Shown: positions 45,701 to 54,885, numbered from the stretch's first letter. The stretch: 64,000 nt of DNA from Planctomycetota bacterium (GCA_019456225.1 VRUI01000002.1:1-64000), one strand, 5' to 3'. The notes: a model not told the origin generated them from the sequence alone. A program made the numbers and translations.

Positions 45701-48532
45701 ACCATCGAAGCCTACACGAATTATATCGAAAAATACCCCAAAAGCGTACTCCTCGGCTCGGCAATTGAAAGGATAATGGCCATCGCATTCGAATACGCTA
45801 AAGTGAACGCATGGGATGTCTCCGATGGAATCTATGCCGACCTGATCGCCAAGGGCCCGGCAATTCGGCGCATTGAGCGAATAGAATTCTGCCGCGGGCT
45901 TTGCCAACTCGGAAAGGCAATGCCCGACCATGCCAAGGCAGTACTTACCGCATTGATGCAGCAAACTCCACGCAAAAGTCCCCGTTATATTCCGCAAGAC
46001 GAAGAACGCGACGTAGCAAGGATATTCAATGCGCCCGATCTTATTACCGGCAGTGAACTGTCTAACAAATATGACAAACGAATCGTGGGCAGGAACTCCT
46101 CGGAAGCATCCACACCGCGACCGTCGGGCCAATTAGATCTAAATGCAAATGATGCCATGGAAATCCAAATGAGTAACTCGCGCGTTCTGGCATCTATTCG
46201 CCAGCATGAAGCCAACCGGTCGGCTCGGATCGCCCAGCTTCGCCAGGGGATTAGTTTACAACAGTCCCAGCGTGGCAATCGAAATCAGGCCATACAGGTC
46301 TCAATAGCTCCAGCAGTTCTGCCAGAAGCAGAAATTACCCGCCAACAGGAGGCAATTAGCGCTGCTTATGAAATCTTCCAGACCATCGGCAAAAGCTATC
46401 CCAGCGCCGCCATCGCCGAGCAATGCCGCAGCGAGATAAAGGTAATGATCGCCCACTGGCGAACACTTATGCAATGGGATCGGGCCGCACTGCTGGCAAA
46501 GCGATTCCTCAAGGACAACCCCTCCGACAGGGAACTGCCTGTCCTGAGTCTCAGTATCGCCCGTGACTACCTCGCATGGGCAGCCAGACCAGTCAAGAAA
46601 AAAACTTCCAACCAACTAATGCTTACCGAAGTGGCCCGGCGATTCGGCCAGGCACGCAATGAGCTGACCTCAATAGTAGCAGCCTTTCCGAGCGAGCAAA
46701 CCCTGATTCACAACGCCCAGTGGGACATCGCCGGCAGCTTCCTGACTCAGGCCCGGGTCGTCGATGCTTTCAGTCGGACTCTGGCCCGCGGACAATACGT
46801 CCGTGCTGCGAGAGAACTATTGAAGATAGCCGATAAATACTACGACCATCCCAAGATCGGCACGGTCCCGCAGATGCTGTGGGGTATCTCGCAGGAACTG
46901 GCCAACAGACAGTATTTCGATGAAGCCATCACTGTCTGGAACGACCTGATGATTCGCTACCCCGCTCACCCTCACGCCCGGGATGCCGCTCTGAGGATCG
47001 CCCAGACCTATCAGAACAACTTGCGTCAGCCGCTGCGTGCGGCAGAAGCCTATCAGGAACTCAACATAGCACGTGGAAGCAACGATGTTAATATCCAGAA
47101 CACGATCTATCAGATAGGCGTTCAGTTGAAGACCCAGAAGCGATGGGTTGAGTCACTTCACGTTTTGGAGATGTTTGTCGATAGTTTCCCGCGTCACCGG
47201 CAAGCCGGTCAGGCACTAACCACTATAGGCAGAATCCACCAGACCAACCAGGCATGGGACGAAGCGATAACAGCATATCGCCGGGTCATCGCCGAGTTCA
47301 CCAACGGTGACTGGGTCAAGGAAGCAAAGTGGTCCATTGCCGACTGCATCATAAACCTCAGCCAGTGGCGACAGGCTATGGACGGATACGCTTCCTATCT
47401 TCGTGACTATCCCAACGACGCCAGAAAAACCGAAGCCAAACGCCGCGTCGTGGTACTCAAAGACCTCGCCAGGTACCAAAGCCTTGTCGATGAAGTCGGT
47501 CAGCGAAAGGCATTCGACGCACAGCATCAGATAGCAACAATCGTATTGAATAAGCTTTCAAACCGCGTTAAGGCTATAATCGAATTCCGCAAGGTAACCG
47601 CCAATTGGCCAAAAAGCCACCTCGCAGACGACGCACTCTACGCAGTCGGAACAACTTACCTGGCAATGGGAGAAATGGACAAGGCACGTCAGGCGGCAAG
47701 GGCCATTGCAAAGCAATACCCCAACAGCCCGATGGCAGACGACGCTCTCTATCTCGTTGGCAAGAGCTATGAGGACGAAGCAAACAGACTTGGCACCGTA
47801 ACGCGGTCGACCTCACTGAGAATGAATCTGGATATTGCACAGTTCGAGGCGTATCAACAGGTTCAATCGGCACGCGTAAGAAACAGAGGTAAGCAGTCAA
47901 AGCTCATACAAAAGCTTAAGAAAGGCGGCAAGCAGAAAGCAGCCGAGCTTCAGGAAGCAAGATTTGCCGCCAATGACAATGCCTTCAACTTAACCAATAC
48001 CCTGATGGCGGCCAACAAGGCAGGGCAAATGGTCGAAGCATTAACGGCCGTTCAGTTGGCCAATCGCCAGGACAAAATTAACGCCGCTCTGCGAAAAGCC
48101 GTTGCCGCATACAATCAAACGTCAAAAGTCGCCGGAGCCGATAAAGCCGGTGATGCCTTACTCAGAATGTCGGCAATCTACAACGAGCGTCTAAAAGATT
48201 CCGACGCCGCCATGGCTGCCTGGCTTGAAATCGTAAGGCAGTTCAGCGGCACCGGAGTCGCAGAGGACGCAAGCTGGCGAATCGCTCAACACTACGAAGG
48301 CAAGGGACAATACACTAAGGCCGTCGAGGCATACAAGGCCTTCCTGCGAAACTATCGCCGCAGTCCAAAGGCAAGCAACGCACAGTTCGCCATCGCCGAG
48401 AGCTACGAGCATCTTGGCCAATGGATAGACGCCATGGACGCGTATACAAACTATATCAACAACTTCAAAAACGGGCCGATGATCCAGAAAGCACGCGAAC
48501 AAATCACCTGGATCAAAGCCTACAGACTGTAA
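42713..48532 (+). CDS. Giant secreted/periplasmic TPR-repeat protein
   Basis: 1939 aa with an N-terminal signal peptide (cleavage near SAQTDAE). Built almost entirely of TPR-type helix pairs, many of the outer-membrane lipoprotein/YbgF kind (AAEAYQELNIARGSN; DDALYLVGKSYEDEA; ASWRIAQHYEGKGQYTKAVE). Residues about 305-424 and 455-569 are an internal duplication sharing LPASSRL and KAKAGKL. AGGAGG lies six bases before the ATG. Probably a scaffold in the cell envelope; followed 37 bp later by a second TPR gene in the same operon. Function unknown. Confidence 0.88.
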   Translation: MQRLSGKLLFAVLIVTFCSHVSAQTDAEAAFDKGKAAYAGDRFGQARDLFTKASHTDRANPEVFLWLGKAQYQLGSVEEAITAWVKTLKLAPDEPYAKKMLDALRGQTVKIETRITLLETMVAEKLLNSARQLYIELLTENTLTNAQRVNVKTLQAGLLLARGGYESAQKTVQELLLKYPKLVDRSKTTLLLGQAKMKMGNYKEGLALLKKVVADFKGTSSAATAEYEIIVFNLNQSPGASGAKELSAWISANQAHLHTRKAMELLIRVYIEASRQEGRPAPDSELSPMDKAALAVANDLFKRTIRTDDALKLTQLMISQFDKQYSVNGANTAAITGCQMLLKAQLPASSRLPALKATARYKTQLALKQLTAKAKAGKLTDGPLPDSLAAVIAIYATISKEFPAEPIWRNQINLVSQVSSLEASMPLSPKISEPRSPYTWAVQIALQALKNATDSEALDMTRQMVSHLDRYYYKTKLYAAALNGCEVWLKQPLPASSRLLALKTSAQYRTRLALKQLAAKAKAGKLAAGPLDDSLAAVVATYAIIRKEFPAERIWRDQAKLADLVRSLASSTAWPTDKTQLKPCYSWSLEIVLPVIKAKGDVNTSAAVTSINVVTAIIADTTRHQGRQTSARGMTLAINSALLNVLTPANSNWPTVVLRQVDLLNAESTAVFADNLSAGRPEKNATLTGHQKELLSRLTALVNHQVSYGPKALGKLNVHLQPWTNYAHYKLAEQAYTQLAAALPKDQQTQAQLAIAQLWRQQVFNEHKRLTSAGLTVPRKLDANLVKVLKLCHTLQGPLDEKDPLLVHIRTLRNSIVAHYRNLEYFDTVEEAMGLKTAQSIPLADAYAALQLADLKFDLAQRDLALLLKQYNGSEKIELTPAFKTAIQAYQKFISDRPTNPLRNKALAGMFRIAAVFERHKAHDAAFTVYRDFAEFAAKVKVLSQARPAASSPLERAVLAAATALDAKARLALSKQIKDARNRPFVPAKTSDEFAATIEAYTNYIEKYPKSVLLGSAIERIMAIAFEYAKVNAWDVSDGIYADLIAKGPAIRRIERIEFCRGLCQLGKAMPDHAKAVLTALMQQTPRKSPRYIPQDEERDVARIFNAPDLITGSELSNKYDKRIVGRNSSEASTPRPSGQLDLNANDAMEIQMSNSRVLASIRQHEANRSARIAQLRQGISLQQSQRGNRNQAIQVSIAPAVLPEAEITRQQEAISAAYEIFQTIGKSYPSAAIAEQCRSEIKVMIAHWRTLMQWDRAALLAKRFLKDNPSDRELPVLSLSIARDYLAWAARPVKKKTSNQLMLTEVARRFGQARNELTSIVAAFPSEQTLIHNAQWDIAGSFLTQARVVDAFSRTLARGQYVRAARELLKIADKYYDHPKIGTVPQMLWGISQELANRQYFDEAITVWNDLMIRYPAHPHARDAALRIAQTYQNNLRQPLRAAEAYQELNIARGSNDVNIQNTIYQIGVQLKTQKRWVESLHVLEMFVDSFPRHRQAGQALTTIGRIHQTNQAWDEAITAYRRVIAEFTNGDWVKEAKWSIADCIINLSQWRQAMDGYASYLRDYPNDARKTEAKRRVVVLKDLARYQSLVDEVGQRKAFDAQHQIATIVLNKLSNRVKAIIEFRKVTANWPKSHLADDALYAVGTTYLAMGEMDKARQAARAIAKQYPNSPMADDALYLVGKSYEDEANRLGTVTRSTSLRMNLDIAQFEAYQQVQSARVRNRGKQSKLIQKLKKGGKQKAAELQEARFAANDNAFNLTNTLMAANKAGQMVEALTAVQLANRQDKINAALRKAVAAYNQTSKVAGADKAGDALLRMSAIYNERLKDSDAAMAAWLEIVRQFSGTGVAEDASWRIAQHYEGKGQYTKAVEAYKAFLRNYRRSPKASNAQFAIAESYEHLGQWIDAMDAYTNYINNFKNGPMIQKAREQITWIKAYRL

Positions 48533-48569
48533 ACAAAGCTCAAAAACATTCTTTTAAGGAGATAAAATT

Positions 48570-49898
48570 ATGCGGATACAAACTTTAACTAAATTATCGA
48601 TGCTCGCTATCATTGTCGCAAGCTGCCACGCCATGTCAATAGCAGCAACAGATTCCGGCAAAACAGACCCCGGCGCAAAACAAAACTCCAAGGGGCTCGA
48701 CCAATTCAATGCCGGACGCAAGGCGCTCTTCCAAGGCGATTACAAGCAAGCCATCGACCTGCTAAAGAAAGCCGCCGAAGCCGATAAGACAAAGAACAGC
48801 TTCCGTTTGGCACTTGCCCGGGCCTACTACTATGCCAAAAACAAAAAAGAGGCTCAGGTTCTTCTGGCCGGCATCCTTAAGACAACGCCGGACCACATAG
48901 AAGCAGGCCAGCTCCTTGCCGAGATATATACTAAGCAGAAGAAGTTCAAAGAGGTCGTCGCCCTGCTTGAACCGCTGCTGAAATACCGCCACGACTACGC
49001 GACCTATCATCTCCTAGCTGAGGCAAAGTATAATCTTGATGACTCCGATAGCGCCCGCAAGTATTTCGAAGAAGCCGTCAAGCTAAATCCCAAGAGCGGC
49101 TCAGACCACTACCAGCTCGGTAATATCTATCTGGCACACAACTTCTTCGCCCTCGCCGCAGAATCCTATCAATCAGCCCTTCGGCTCGGCATCGATATCC
49201 CCGTCCTGCACTACAAGCTGGGCTCTGCCTACTTCAATCTTCGCAACTACTTCGGCAAGATATCACAAATCACAGTCAAGGCAGGCAAGCCCGGCACAGT
49301 TTACTCAGGCTGGTACCTTGTCGAACCGGTGCCCGGAAAAAAAGACATCTTCCGCGCTGCGCCGAAGACATCGGCTGTTTATCAGGTCGCCAAAGCAATC
49401 GATGGCGGACTAGATGCCAGCGGCGACATCAAATTCCTCCTGGCAAATATCTACCTCAACGCCAAGAGATACACTCAGTCATACGAGATGCTCAAAAAAA
49501 TTGAAAAGGAAATACCAAAAGAAGACAAGGCCCTGTTCTACTATTACTATGCTCAATCTGCCTTTGGAATCCACAAATACGATGAATACCTCAAATCCCT
49601 GCAGAAAGCGATACAACTGGACGAACTTACTTACGGATCGGCTCTCGTAGACGCATATATGAAAGTCGCAGACCGGTACAACCAGCTCGGCCGACTTGAT
49701 AAATACATTGAATTCCTCGCCAAAGCAGTCCACCAAAACCCGGAAACCGCTTCTATCCACTTGAAGCTCGGCTACGCATACGAAGAAGATCAGCAATACG
49801 CAAAAGCAATAGTACAATGGCAAATGGCCCTTGACCTGGAGCCTGACAATCCCAACAGAATGCAACTGCTCAATCTAATAGGAAAATACAAAAAATAA
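48570..49898 (+). CDS. TPR-repeat lipoprotein/secreted protein
   Basis: 442 aa. The N-terminus has a signal with a lipobox-like VASC (Cys near residue 19), suggesting a lipoprotein. At least six TPR units follow: FNAGRKALFQGDYKQAIDLL, HYQLGNIYLAHNFFALAAES, and ASIHLKLGYAYEEDQQYAKA near the end. AAGGAG is eight bases before the ATG. Likely co-transcribed and co-functioning with the 1939-aa TPR protein upstream. Confidence 0.87.
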   Translation: MRIQTLTKLSMLAIIVASCHAMSIAATDSGKTDPGAKQNSKGLDQFNAGRKALFQGDYKQAIDLLKKAAEADKTKNSFRLALARAYYYAKNKKEAQVLLAGILKTTPDHIEAGQLLAEIYTKQKKFKEVVALLEPLLKYRHDYATYHLLAEAKYNLDDSDSARKYFEEAVKLNPKSGSDHYQLGNIYLAHNFFALAAESYQSALRLGIDIPVLHYKLGSAYFNLRNYFGKISQITVKAGKPGTVYSGWYLVEPVPGKKDIFRAAPKTSAVYQVAKAIDGGLDASGDIKFLLANIYLNAKRYTQSYEMLKKIEKEIPKEDKALFYYYYAQSAFGIHKYDEYLKSLQKAIQLDELTYGSALVDAYMKVADRYNQLGRLDKYIEFLAKAVHQNPETASIHLKLGYAYEEDQQYAKAIVQWQMALDLEPDNPNRMQLLNLIGKYKK

Positions 49899-50349
49899 CC
49901 GATAGAAAAATAATGACTGCCAACACAACTAAGAACACCATTGGTCAATATGATTTAGTTGTCAAGCAACCATCGAACTACTGCAATCACTGTTTGTCTT
50001 CAATAAATATGTTTTTATCTCTAAGTCTGATATTTGGTTGACGTATTGAAGTTGGCACCCAAAATACTTTTCCGCAGTATCTCCACTTCAGCTTGACCGG
50101 CATTGTCAGTCCAAGTTAGCCATAGTCTATTGAATACTATTTCCCTGCAAACATTTTTTTAAATAAGTATTTTTGGGCTGAAAACAGACATCGAATGATG
50201 CTCAAATTTATCGAAAACCGCATGTGTAGTGTCAATATGGTGACATGAATTTATCGAAGAATATTAAGATATTAACAAGTTCGAATTTTTGAGGAAGACA
50301 GGCAAGAGAATCAATGCCCCTATTTGATAAATTATTTAGGGTGATAAGA
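49899..50349. other. Gene-free spacer between convergent genes
   Basis: About 450 bp, no recognised gene, array or terminator. The minus strand has a short open stretch around 50040-50155 (reading LWLTWTDNAGQAEVEILRKS) that looks protein-like but lacks a start, too short to call. Confidence 0.5.
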
Positions 50350-51345
50350 TCATGGTGTGTCGTCGTATAACCAATCTACAGCCATCTCCAGTAGGTCGGT
50401 GGAGTCGTAAGAAGTCAGCCATGCAGATGCCAAGATTGCAAAGTCTCTAAGGTCTACCTTACAGTTTCCGTCAATGTCACTGGCTGATACAAAATTGCAT
50501 GACTCAGGGGCGAGAGCAATCGAGACAGCGAAATTGTCGATGCCGTGCAGCGTAAACTTTACGGTTCCTGCTGTCGGCCCATCCGGATCTGCGTCACCTG
50601 ACAACTTGATAAAGTTTTGCGGAGAAATTTTCACTGTGGTCTCGAAAAGGGTGGGTGTTGCGTCCGTGTCGATGTCTAGCAGAATGTTGTCCACGAAAAT
50701 ACGGACGTCCAGAGAATTTCCCATGATCCAAGCGTCGGTGATCAGGTGTATGCGTACATTGTGAAAGCCTGAAAAATCCCCTCCTATTCCTCCTCCGGAA
50801 TCGGTCGGCGCAAGATCGCCGCTGTTGACGAGACCAAGGCTAGGTGTGACGAATTCAAAGTCGCCTCCATCGTACAAGAGAAACTCTAAACTGTGCGCGA
50901 AGCGTATCTTGATGGGTGCTTCGTTCGCAAATTGTACTCCAGCCGAGTCGTGCACCGGATTGGCATCGTATGAGATAACCATCATATTGCCAGCCCCGGG
51001 GTCCACAGTAAAGTCGTAATCGGGTTCCGCATAAGCGCTGGTTTCAAAGTGGAGAGCTCTACTGGGTGCCAGCATCAACGCATTCGGGAAGCTCGGATTG
51101 TCGAGCTGTGTCATATTGTCATGAGTACCGCCTGGAATGTGGGGGGGGGCTTGATTGTAAGTCAAATTCGCCAGGCTGCCGGTCTGCCGGCCAATCGCAT
51201 CATTGTCGGGATCGGGATTTATATCGAGGGTCGGTGACTTCGTATTGAAGTTGTCTTTGAAGAGAAGATCCGCACGGGATACATCAACTATAGAGATGCA
51301 AGTTACTACAATTAATAATGCAATTAAAGTTTTATTATCTCTCAT
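50350..51345 (-). CDS. Secreted protein with C-terminal dockerin-like module
   Basis: 331 aa. Signal peptide (residues 1-26, ending near SRA). The middle 230 residues look like a beta-sandwich/lectin-like domain. The C-terminus SDIDGNCKVDLRDFAILASA plus a second helix (LLEMAVDWLYDD) is the dockerin-type Ca-binding pair common in Phycisphaerae secreted proteins. The coding strand contains a run of nine C (51141-51149) in the QAPPHIPGG region, a possible slippage site. A strong hairpin lies 45 bp upstream of the start. Confidence 0.83.
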   Translation of the reverse strand: MRDNKTLIALLIVVTCISIVDVSRADLLFKDNFNTKSPTLDINPDPDNDAIGRQTGSLANLTYNQAPPHIPGGTHDNMTQLDNPSFPNALMLAPSRALHFETSAYAEPDYDFTVDPGAGNMMVISYDANPVHDSAGVQFANEAPIKIRFAHSLEFLLYDGGDFEFVTPSLGLVNSGDLAPTDSGGGIGGDFSGFHNVRIHLITDAWIMGNSLDVRIFVDNILLDIDTDATPTLFETTVKISPQNFIKLSGDADPDGPTAGTVKFTLHGIDNFAVSIALAPESCNFVSASDIDGNCKVDLRDFAILASAWLTSYDSTDLLEMAVDWLYDDTP

Positions 51346-51389
51346 CATCTTTCTCCATTTCTTTTTTTCACAAATAGTAAGGCTAATTT

Positions 51390-51420
51390 AGTCCTGTTTT
51401 TTTACAAAAAAAACAGGACT
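51390..51420. repeat. Perfect 14-bp stem hairpin with T7/A7 core
   Basis: Left arm AGTCCTGTTTTTTT, right arm AAAAAAACAGGACT, with a 2-3 base loop. It lies in the leader side of the dockerin gene, about 45 bp upstream of its start codon, so it could be a terminator for readthrough from the other side, an attenuator, or a binding site. The only perfect long hairpin with an A/T core in the window. Confidence 0.75.
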
Positions 51421-51662
51421 CTCATTTAACTAATTATAAGGAGACCTGCGCCCATGTCAAGCTTTTTTTTATCTTTTCCCTCTTATATTTGTATTATCTC
51501 AACACTAATCAGCCTTTCGTATGAATTTGCAAGAAAACCGCCTCACTTGACAGATTACATAGCTTTTTGTACAATTATTAGACTTGAATGGAGAAAATTA
51601 TTTTTTTTAAACGTTTAATCGGCGGATTAACGTGGATTTTTCGTTGATTTTTCCAATTAGTG

Positions 51663-51692
51663 TTGACAAAACACCCTTAAATCTGTTAAAAT
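51663..51692 (+). promoter_or_regulatory. Sigma-70-like promoter of the TPR gene
   Basis: TTGACA at 51663-51668 and TAAAAT at 51687-51692, spacing 18 (or TTAAAA with 17). About 38 bp before the ATG at 51731. Its position inside the longer open frame supports the downstream start. Confidence 0.65.
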
Positions 51693-51730
51693 ATAGAATT
51701 GTATATAGTTTCACAGGGGTTTCTTCTTAT

Positions 51731-53131
51731 ATGGCCATTAATGATATTGATGATATTGAATCCGGTATAGAAAAGGCTTTGGCCTTTTTTGACCGCGGAG
51801 AACAAGTAGCAGATACTGATAATTTCGACTACGCCATCGAAATGTACATTGAAGGTCTGCGCCGATCTCCTGATAATCTTGAAAGCGGACATATCGCGTT
51901 GCGAAAGATTTCTCTGATTCGGCAGGGTAAAGGCGGAAAAAAGGCCTCGATTAAAGAAAAAATGAAGTTTAGCGGCGGCAAAACACCGATTGATAAGATG
52001 CTCAACGCAGAATTTCTGCTTGCTAAGGACCCTGACCATCTGCCGTATGCCGAAACTATGCTAAGTGCGGCTGTGGCAGGCGGTTATGCCAGAACTGCTG
52101 AATGGATCGCAAAACTTGTTTTTGAAGCTAATATTGCTAGTGACAAGCCCTCTATCGCAACTTATGTGCTTCTGAAAGAGTCTTATTCAGAACTTCAATT
52201 GTTTTCCGAGGCGGTTAATGCCTGCAGGCAAGCGGTAAAGATGCGTCCTGATAATGCAGTTTTGCAGGATGAACTTCGCGATCTTTCGGCTCAGATGACG
52301 ATGCAGAAGGGGAAATACGGCCAGGAAGGTGATTTTACGAATTCTATCCGTGACAAGGACAAACAACGTAAACTGTATGAGCAGAAAAGAGGTGTTAAAA
52401 CTATAGATTTTCGTGTGAAAGCACTTGATGATGCTAAAAAAGCTGTTATTGCTGATCCTAATTCGCAAGTGAAAGTCCTGAAACTTGCCGAGACCCTTTT
52501 TGATACTAATACTCGGCCGGGCTGTGAGCAGGCGGTTAAGGCTTTACGTGATGCTTTTGCCAGAAGCGGCGATTTTATCTTTAAAAAACGCGGTGGTGAG
52601 TATGTCATTAAAAGGCTTAATCTGGAGGCAAGAGAAGCAAGGTCTGCCTGTAAAGCGGACCTGGAAAATCAGGAACTAAAAAAAGCCTTTGCGATTGCTG
52701 TAAATAAGGAAAATAAGGCTAAATTGCAGCATTATAAGATATGTGCGGCACAATACCCGACTGATCTTGTATTGAAATATGAGTACGCTCTTTGCCTTAT
52801 TAAGGACAAAAAGTATGACGAGGCGATACCTCTTCTTCAGGACGCTCAGAAGGATCCTCGAAAAAAACTTTCGGCAATGGACGAAACAGGGCTTTGCTTT
52901 TTCCTAAAAGGATGGTATGCTGATGCGATTGACATCTTCACGCAGGCAATAGAGGCCTGTGATGTCAAGGACAGCAAGATCGCAAAGGACCTGCGGTATA
53001 ACCTTGCCCGAAGCTATGAGAAAGACGGACAGACGGATAAAGCGTTCGAGATGCTCCGGAAGTTGGCACAACTGGACTTCGGTTATAAGGATGTCAAAGA
53101 ACGAGTAGACGGCTTACGAAATAAAAAGTAA
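51731..53131 (+). CDS. Cytoplasmic TPR-repeat protein
   Basis: 466 aa, no signal peptide. Starts AINDIDDIESGIEKALAFF and contains TPR pairs (FDYAIEMYIEGLRRSPDNLE; LFSEAVNACRQAVKMRPDNA; RYNLARSYEKDGQTDKAFEM) interrupted by a basic linker (residues about 215-260). The open frame extends to 51632, but a good promoter at 51663-51692 and AGGGG before 51731 favour the later start. Lies upstream of rpsT in the same direction. Function unknown. Confidence 0.82.
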   Translation: MAINDIDDIESGIEKALAFFDRGEQVADTDNFDYAIEMYIEGLRRSPDNLESGHIALRKISLIRQGKGGKKASIKEKMKFSGGKTPIDKMLNAEFLLAKDPDHLPYAETMLSAAVAGGYARTAEWIAKLVFEANIASDKPSIATYVLLKESYSELQLFSEAVNACRQAVKMRPDNAVLQDELRDLSAQMTMQKGKYGQEGDFTNSIRDKDKQRKLYEQKRGVKTIDFRVKALDDAKKAVIADPNSQVKVLKLAETLFDTNTRPGCEQAVKALRDAFARSGDFIFKKRGGEYVIKRLNLEAREARSACKADLENQELKKAFAIAVNKENKAKLQHYKICAAQYPTDLVLKYEYALCLIKDKKYDEAIPLLQDAQKDPRKKLSAMDETGLCFFLKGWYADAIDIFTQAIEACDVKDSKIAKDLRYNLARSYEKDGQTDKAFEMLRKLAQLDFGYKDVKERVDGLRNKK

Positions 53132-53219
53132 ACAGGGCCGAAGAGATCTCGGCTATAGAATTAGAACCTCTCAGTCAGAAAATGATTATTATATTAGTTT
53201 AAGAAAACAGGAGTAAAAA

Positions 53220-53489
53220 GTGGCGCATTCGCTATCAGCAAAAAAACGAATAAGACAGAATGCAAAGAGAAATGTTATTAATCGTGCCCGTAAGAGTATG
53301 GTTAAGACTCAAATGAAGCATTTCTTGACGGCGCTGGACGCCGGTGACTCAACGCAGGCTGCCGAGCAGTACCAAATCCTTTCGAGAAAACTCGATAAGG
53401 TTGCCTCAACCAGCACCATGCATAAGAACACAGCTGCCAGGATCAAGTCGAGAATGGCAAAACGGCTTAATGACATGGCCGCTAAATAA
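53220..53489 (+). CDS. rpsT: 30S ribosomal protein S20
   Basis: 89 aa, basic. AHSLSAKKRIRQNAKRN, KSMVKTQMKHFLTALD and STMHKNTAARIKSRMAKRLN are S20 signatures. Binds 16S rRNA in the small subunit. GTG start with AGGAG nine bases upstream. Followed by an intrinsic terminator. Confidence 0.97.
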   Translation: MAHSLSAKKRIRQNAKRNVINRARKSMVKTQMKHFLTALDAGDSTQAAEQYQILSRKLDKVASTSTMHKNTAARIKSRMAKRLNDMAAK

Positions 53490-53528
53490 ACCTTGATGGT
53501 TTTTTGGGCATTTTATTTTTAGCATAAC

Positions 53529-53569
53529 GAGCGTCTGACCGATATAATCCGGTTGGACGCTCTTTTTTT
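53529..53569 (+). terminator. Intrinsic terminator of rpsT
   Basis: GAGCGTC (53529-53535) pairs with GACGCTC (53556-53562), followed by seven T. The loop itself contains ACCG/CGGT. 39 bp after the rpsT stop. Confidence 0.9.
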
Positions 53570-53591
53570 CAAACTGGCCTGGCGGTCAGCA

Positions 53592-53632
53592 TGAAAATGT
53601 CTAATGTCTAATGAAGGATTCGCCTTCGGCGA
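53592..53632. repeat. Heptamer array (GTCTAAT), four units, plus TCGCC hairpin
   Basis: TGAAAAT, GTCTAAT, GTCTAAT, GAAGGAT (53592-53619), then hairpin TCGCC-TTC-GGCGA (53620-53632) and tail GGCTATTTATAAAAA. The last heptamer, hairpin arms and tail are shared with the element at 57169-57240, though the heptamer body differs. Confidence 0.85.
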
Positions 53633-53691
53633 GGCTATTTATAAAAAGGCAGGAAGCGATAACAGTAAGTATTTACCTGAGAAAGAAGTAT

Positions 53692-54870
53692 ATGGATAGT
53701 ATATTTTCTGATAGAATTACTGATGTTCCTCGTTCGTTCATTCGTGAGATATTGAAAGTCACTCTCGATCCTTCTGTAATTTCGTTTGCGGGGGGGCTTC
53801 CTAATCGCAATTTTTTTCCGGTTGACGAACTTAAAGAAGCTACGGCTAATGTTTTCGAATCCAATTGCCGGGATACGTTTCAGTATGGTAAATCAGAAGG
53901 TTATCAGGAACTGCGTGAGTTTATTTCGCGGCGGTATCGTGAAAAACAAAATCTTGATATTCCGGTTGATGATATTTTAATCACTAATGGGTCGCAGCAG
54001 GGTTTGGATCTTTTAGGTAAAACTTTACTAAATGAAGGCGATGAAGTTATCATAGAAGAACCGGGGTACCTTGGAGCGATACAGGCACTTTCAATTTATC
54101 GGCCCACCTTCCTGCCTGTTGGGGTATATGATGATGGGATGGATCTGCAGAAGCTGGCCCAGGTCGTCGAATCGAATAAACCAAAACTTATGTATACGGT
54201 TCCAAATTATCAGAACCCGTCCGGCATATCTTATACGGAGGAAAACAGGCGCGGAGTTGCGGATATTCTTGCCGGTTCTAAAACTGTGTTGCTCGAAGAT
54301 GACCCATACGGCGAGTTAAGATTTACCGGCGAAAGGAAAATATCTTTTAAGAAACTTCTGCCGGACAATACAATCTTGCTGGGATCCTTTTCAAAAATTG
54401 TTGTACCGGGATTTCGACTTGGCTGGGTTGTTGCTCCTTCGCCAATTATGAAGAAACTTATTATCGCAAAACAGGCGACCGATCTGCATACTACTCATTT
54501 TACCCAGAGTATTCTTTATCAATATCTAACAAACAATGACCTCGATAAGCATGTTAATACAATTATTGAGGCTTATGGAAATCAATGCCGGGCCATGCTC
54601 AAGAGCATCGAACAATTTTTTCCGAAAACGGTACACTGCACAAGACCTGAGGGCGGGATGTTCTTATGGGCGCAGCTGCCGGAGAATGTATCTTCTTTAG
54701 AATTGTTTGAAATGGCGGTTAAGGATAAGGTTGTGTTTGTGCCGGGTCGTCCTTTTTATGTTAATAATGCCGCGACAAATACTTTGCGGCTTAATTTTTC
54801 TTGTGCAGATGAGGAGATGATTAAGATTGGAATTGAACGTTTGGCGACGGCAATTAACGAATTGATTTGA
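53692..54870 (+). CDS. PLP-dependent aminotransferase, class I/II (2-aminoadipate/aromatic type)
   Basis: 392 aa. SFAGGLPNRNFFPVDELKEA, YGKSEGYQELREF, NGSQQGLDLLGK, YTVPNYQNPSGISY, LLEDDPYGELRF and the Schiff-base lysine in GSFSKIVVPGFRLGWV match the LysN/AroH-like and MocR-aminotransferase branch without a DNA-binding domain. The ATG at 53692 has AGAAAGAAG upstream; an in-frame start at 53611 would run through the repeat hairpin. Substrate not determined. Confidence 0.9.
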   Translation: MDSIFSDRITDVPRSFIREILKVTLDPSVISFAGGLPNRNFFPVDELKEATANVFESNCRDTFQYGKSEGYQELREFISRRYREKQNLDIPVDDILITNGSQQGLDLLGKTLLNEGDEVIIEEPGYLGAIQALSIYRPTFLPVGVYDDGMDLQKLAQVVESNKPKLMYTVPNYQNPSGISYTEENRRGVADILAGSKTVLLEDDPYGELRFTGERKISFKKLLPDNTILLGSFSKIVVPGFRLGWVVAPSPIMKKLIIAKQATDLHTTHFTQSILYQYLTNNDLDKHVNTIIEAYGNQCRAMLKSIEQFFPKTVHCTRPEGGMFLWAQLPENVSSLELFEMAVKDKVVFVPGRPFYVNNAATNTLRLNFSCADEEMIKIGIERLATAINELI

Positions 54871-54885
54871 CGGCTGAAAATCAGC

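Noticed and set aside
53785-53791. Run of seven G in the aminotransferase gene as a phase-variation site
   Set aside because: Short tract in a metabolic gene with no surface role; weaker case than the nine-base run at 51141.
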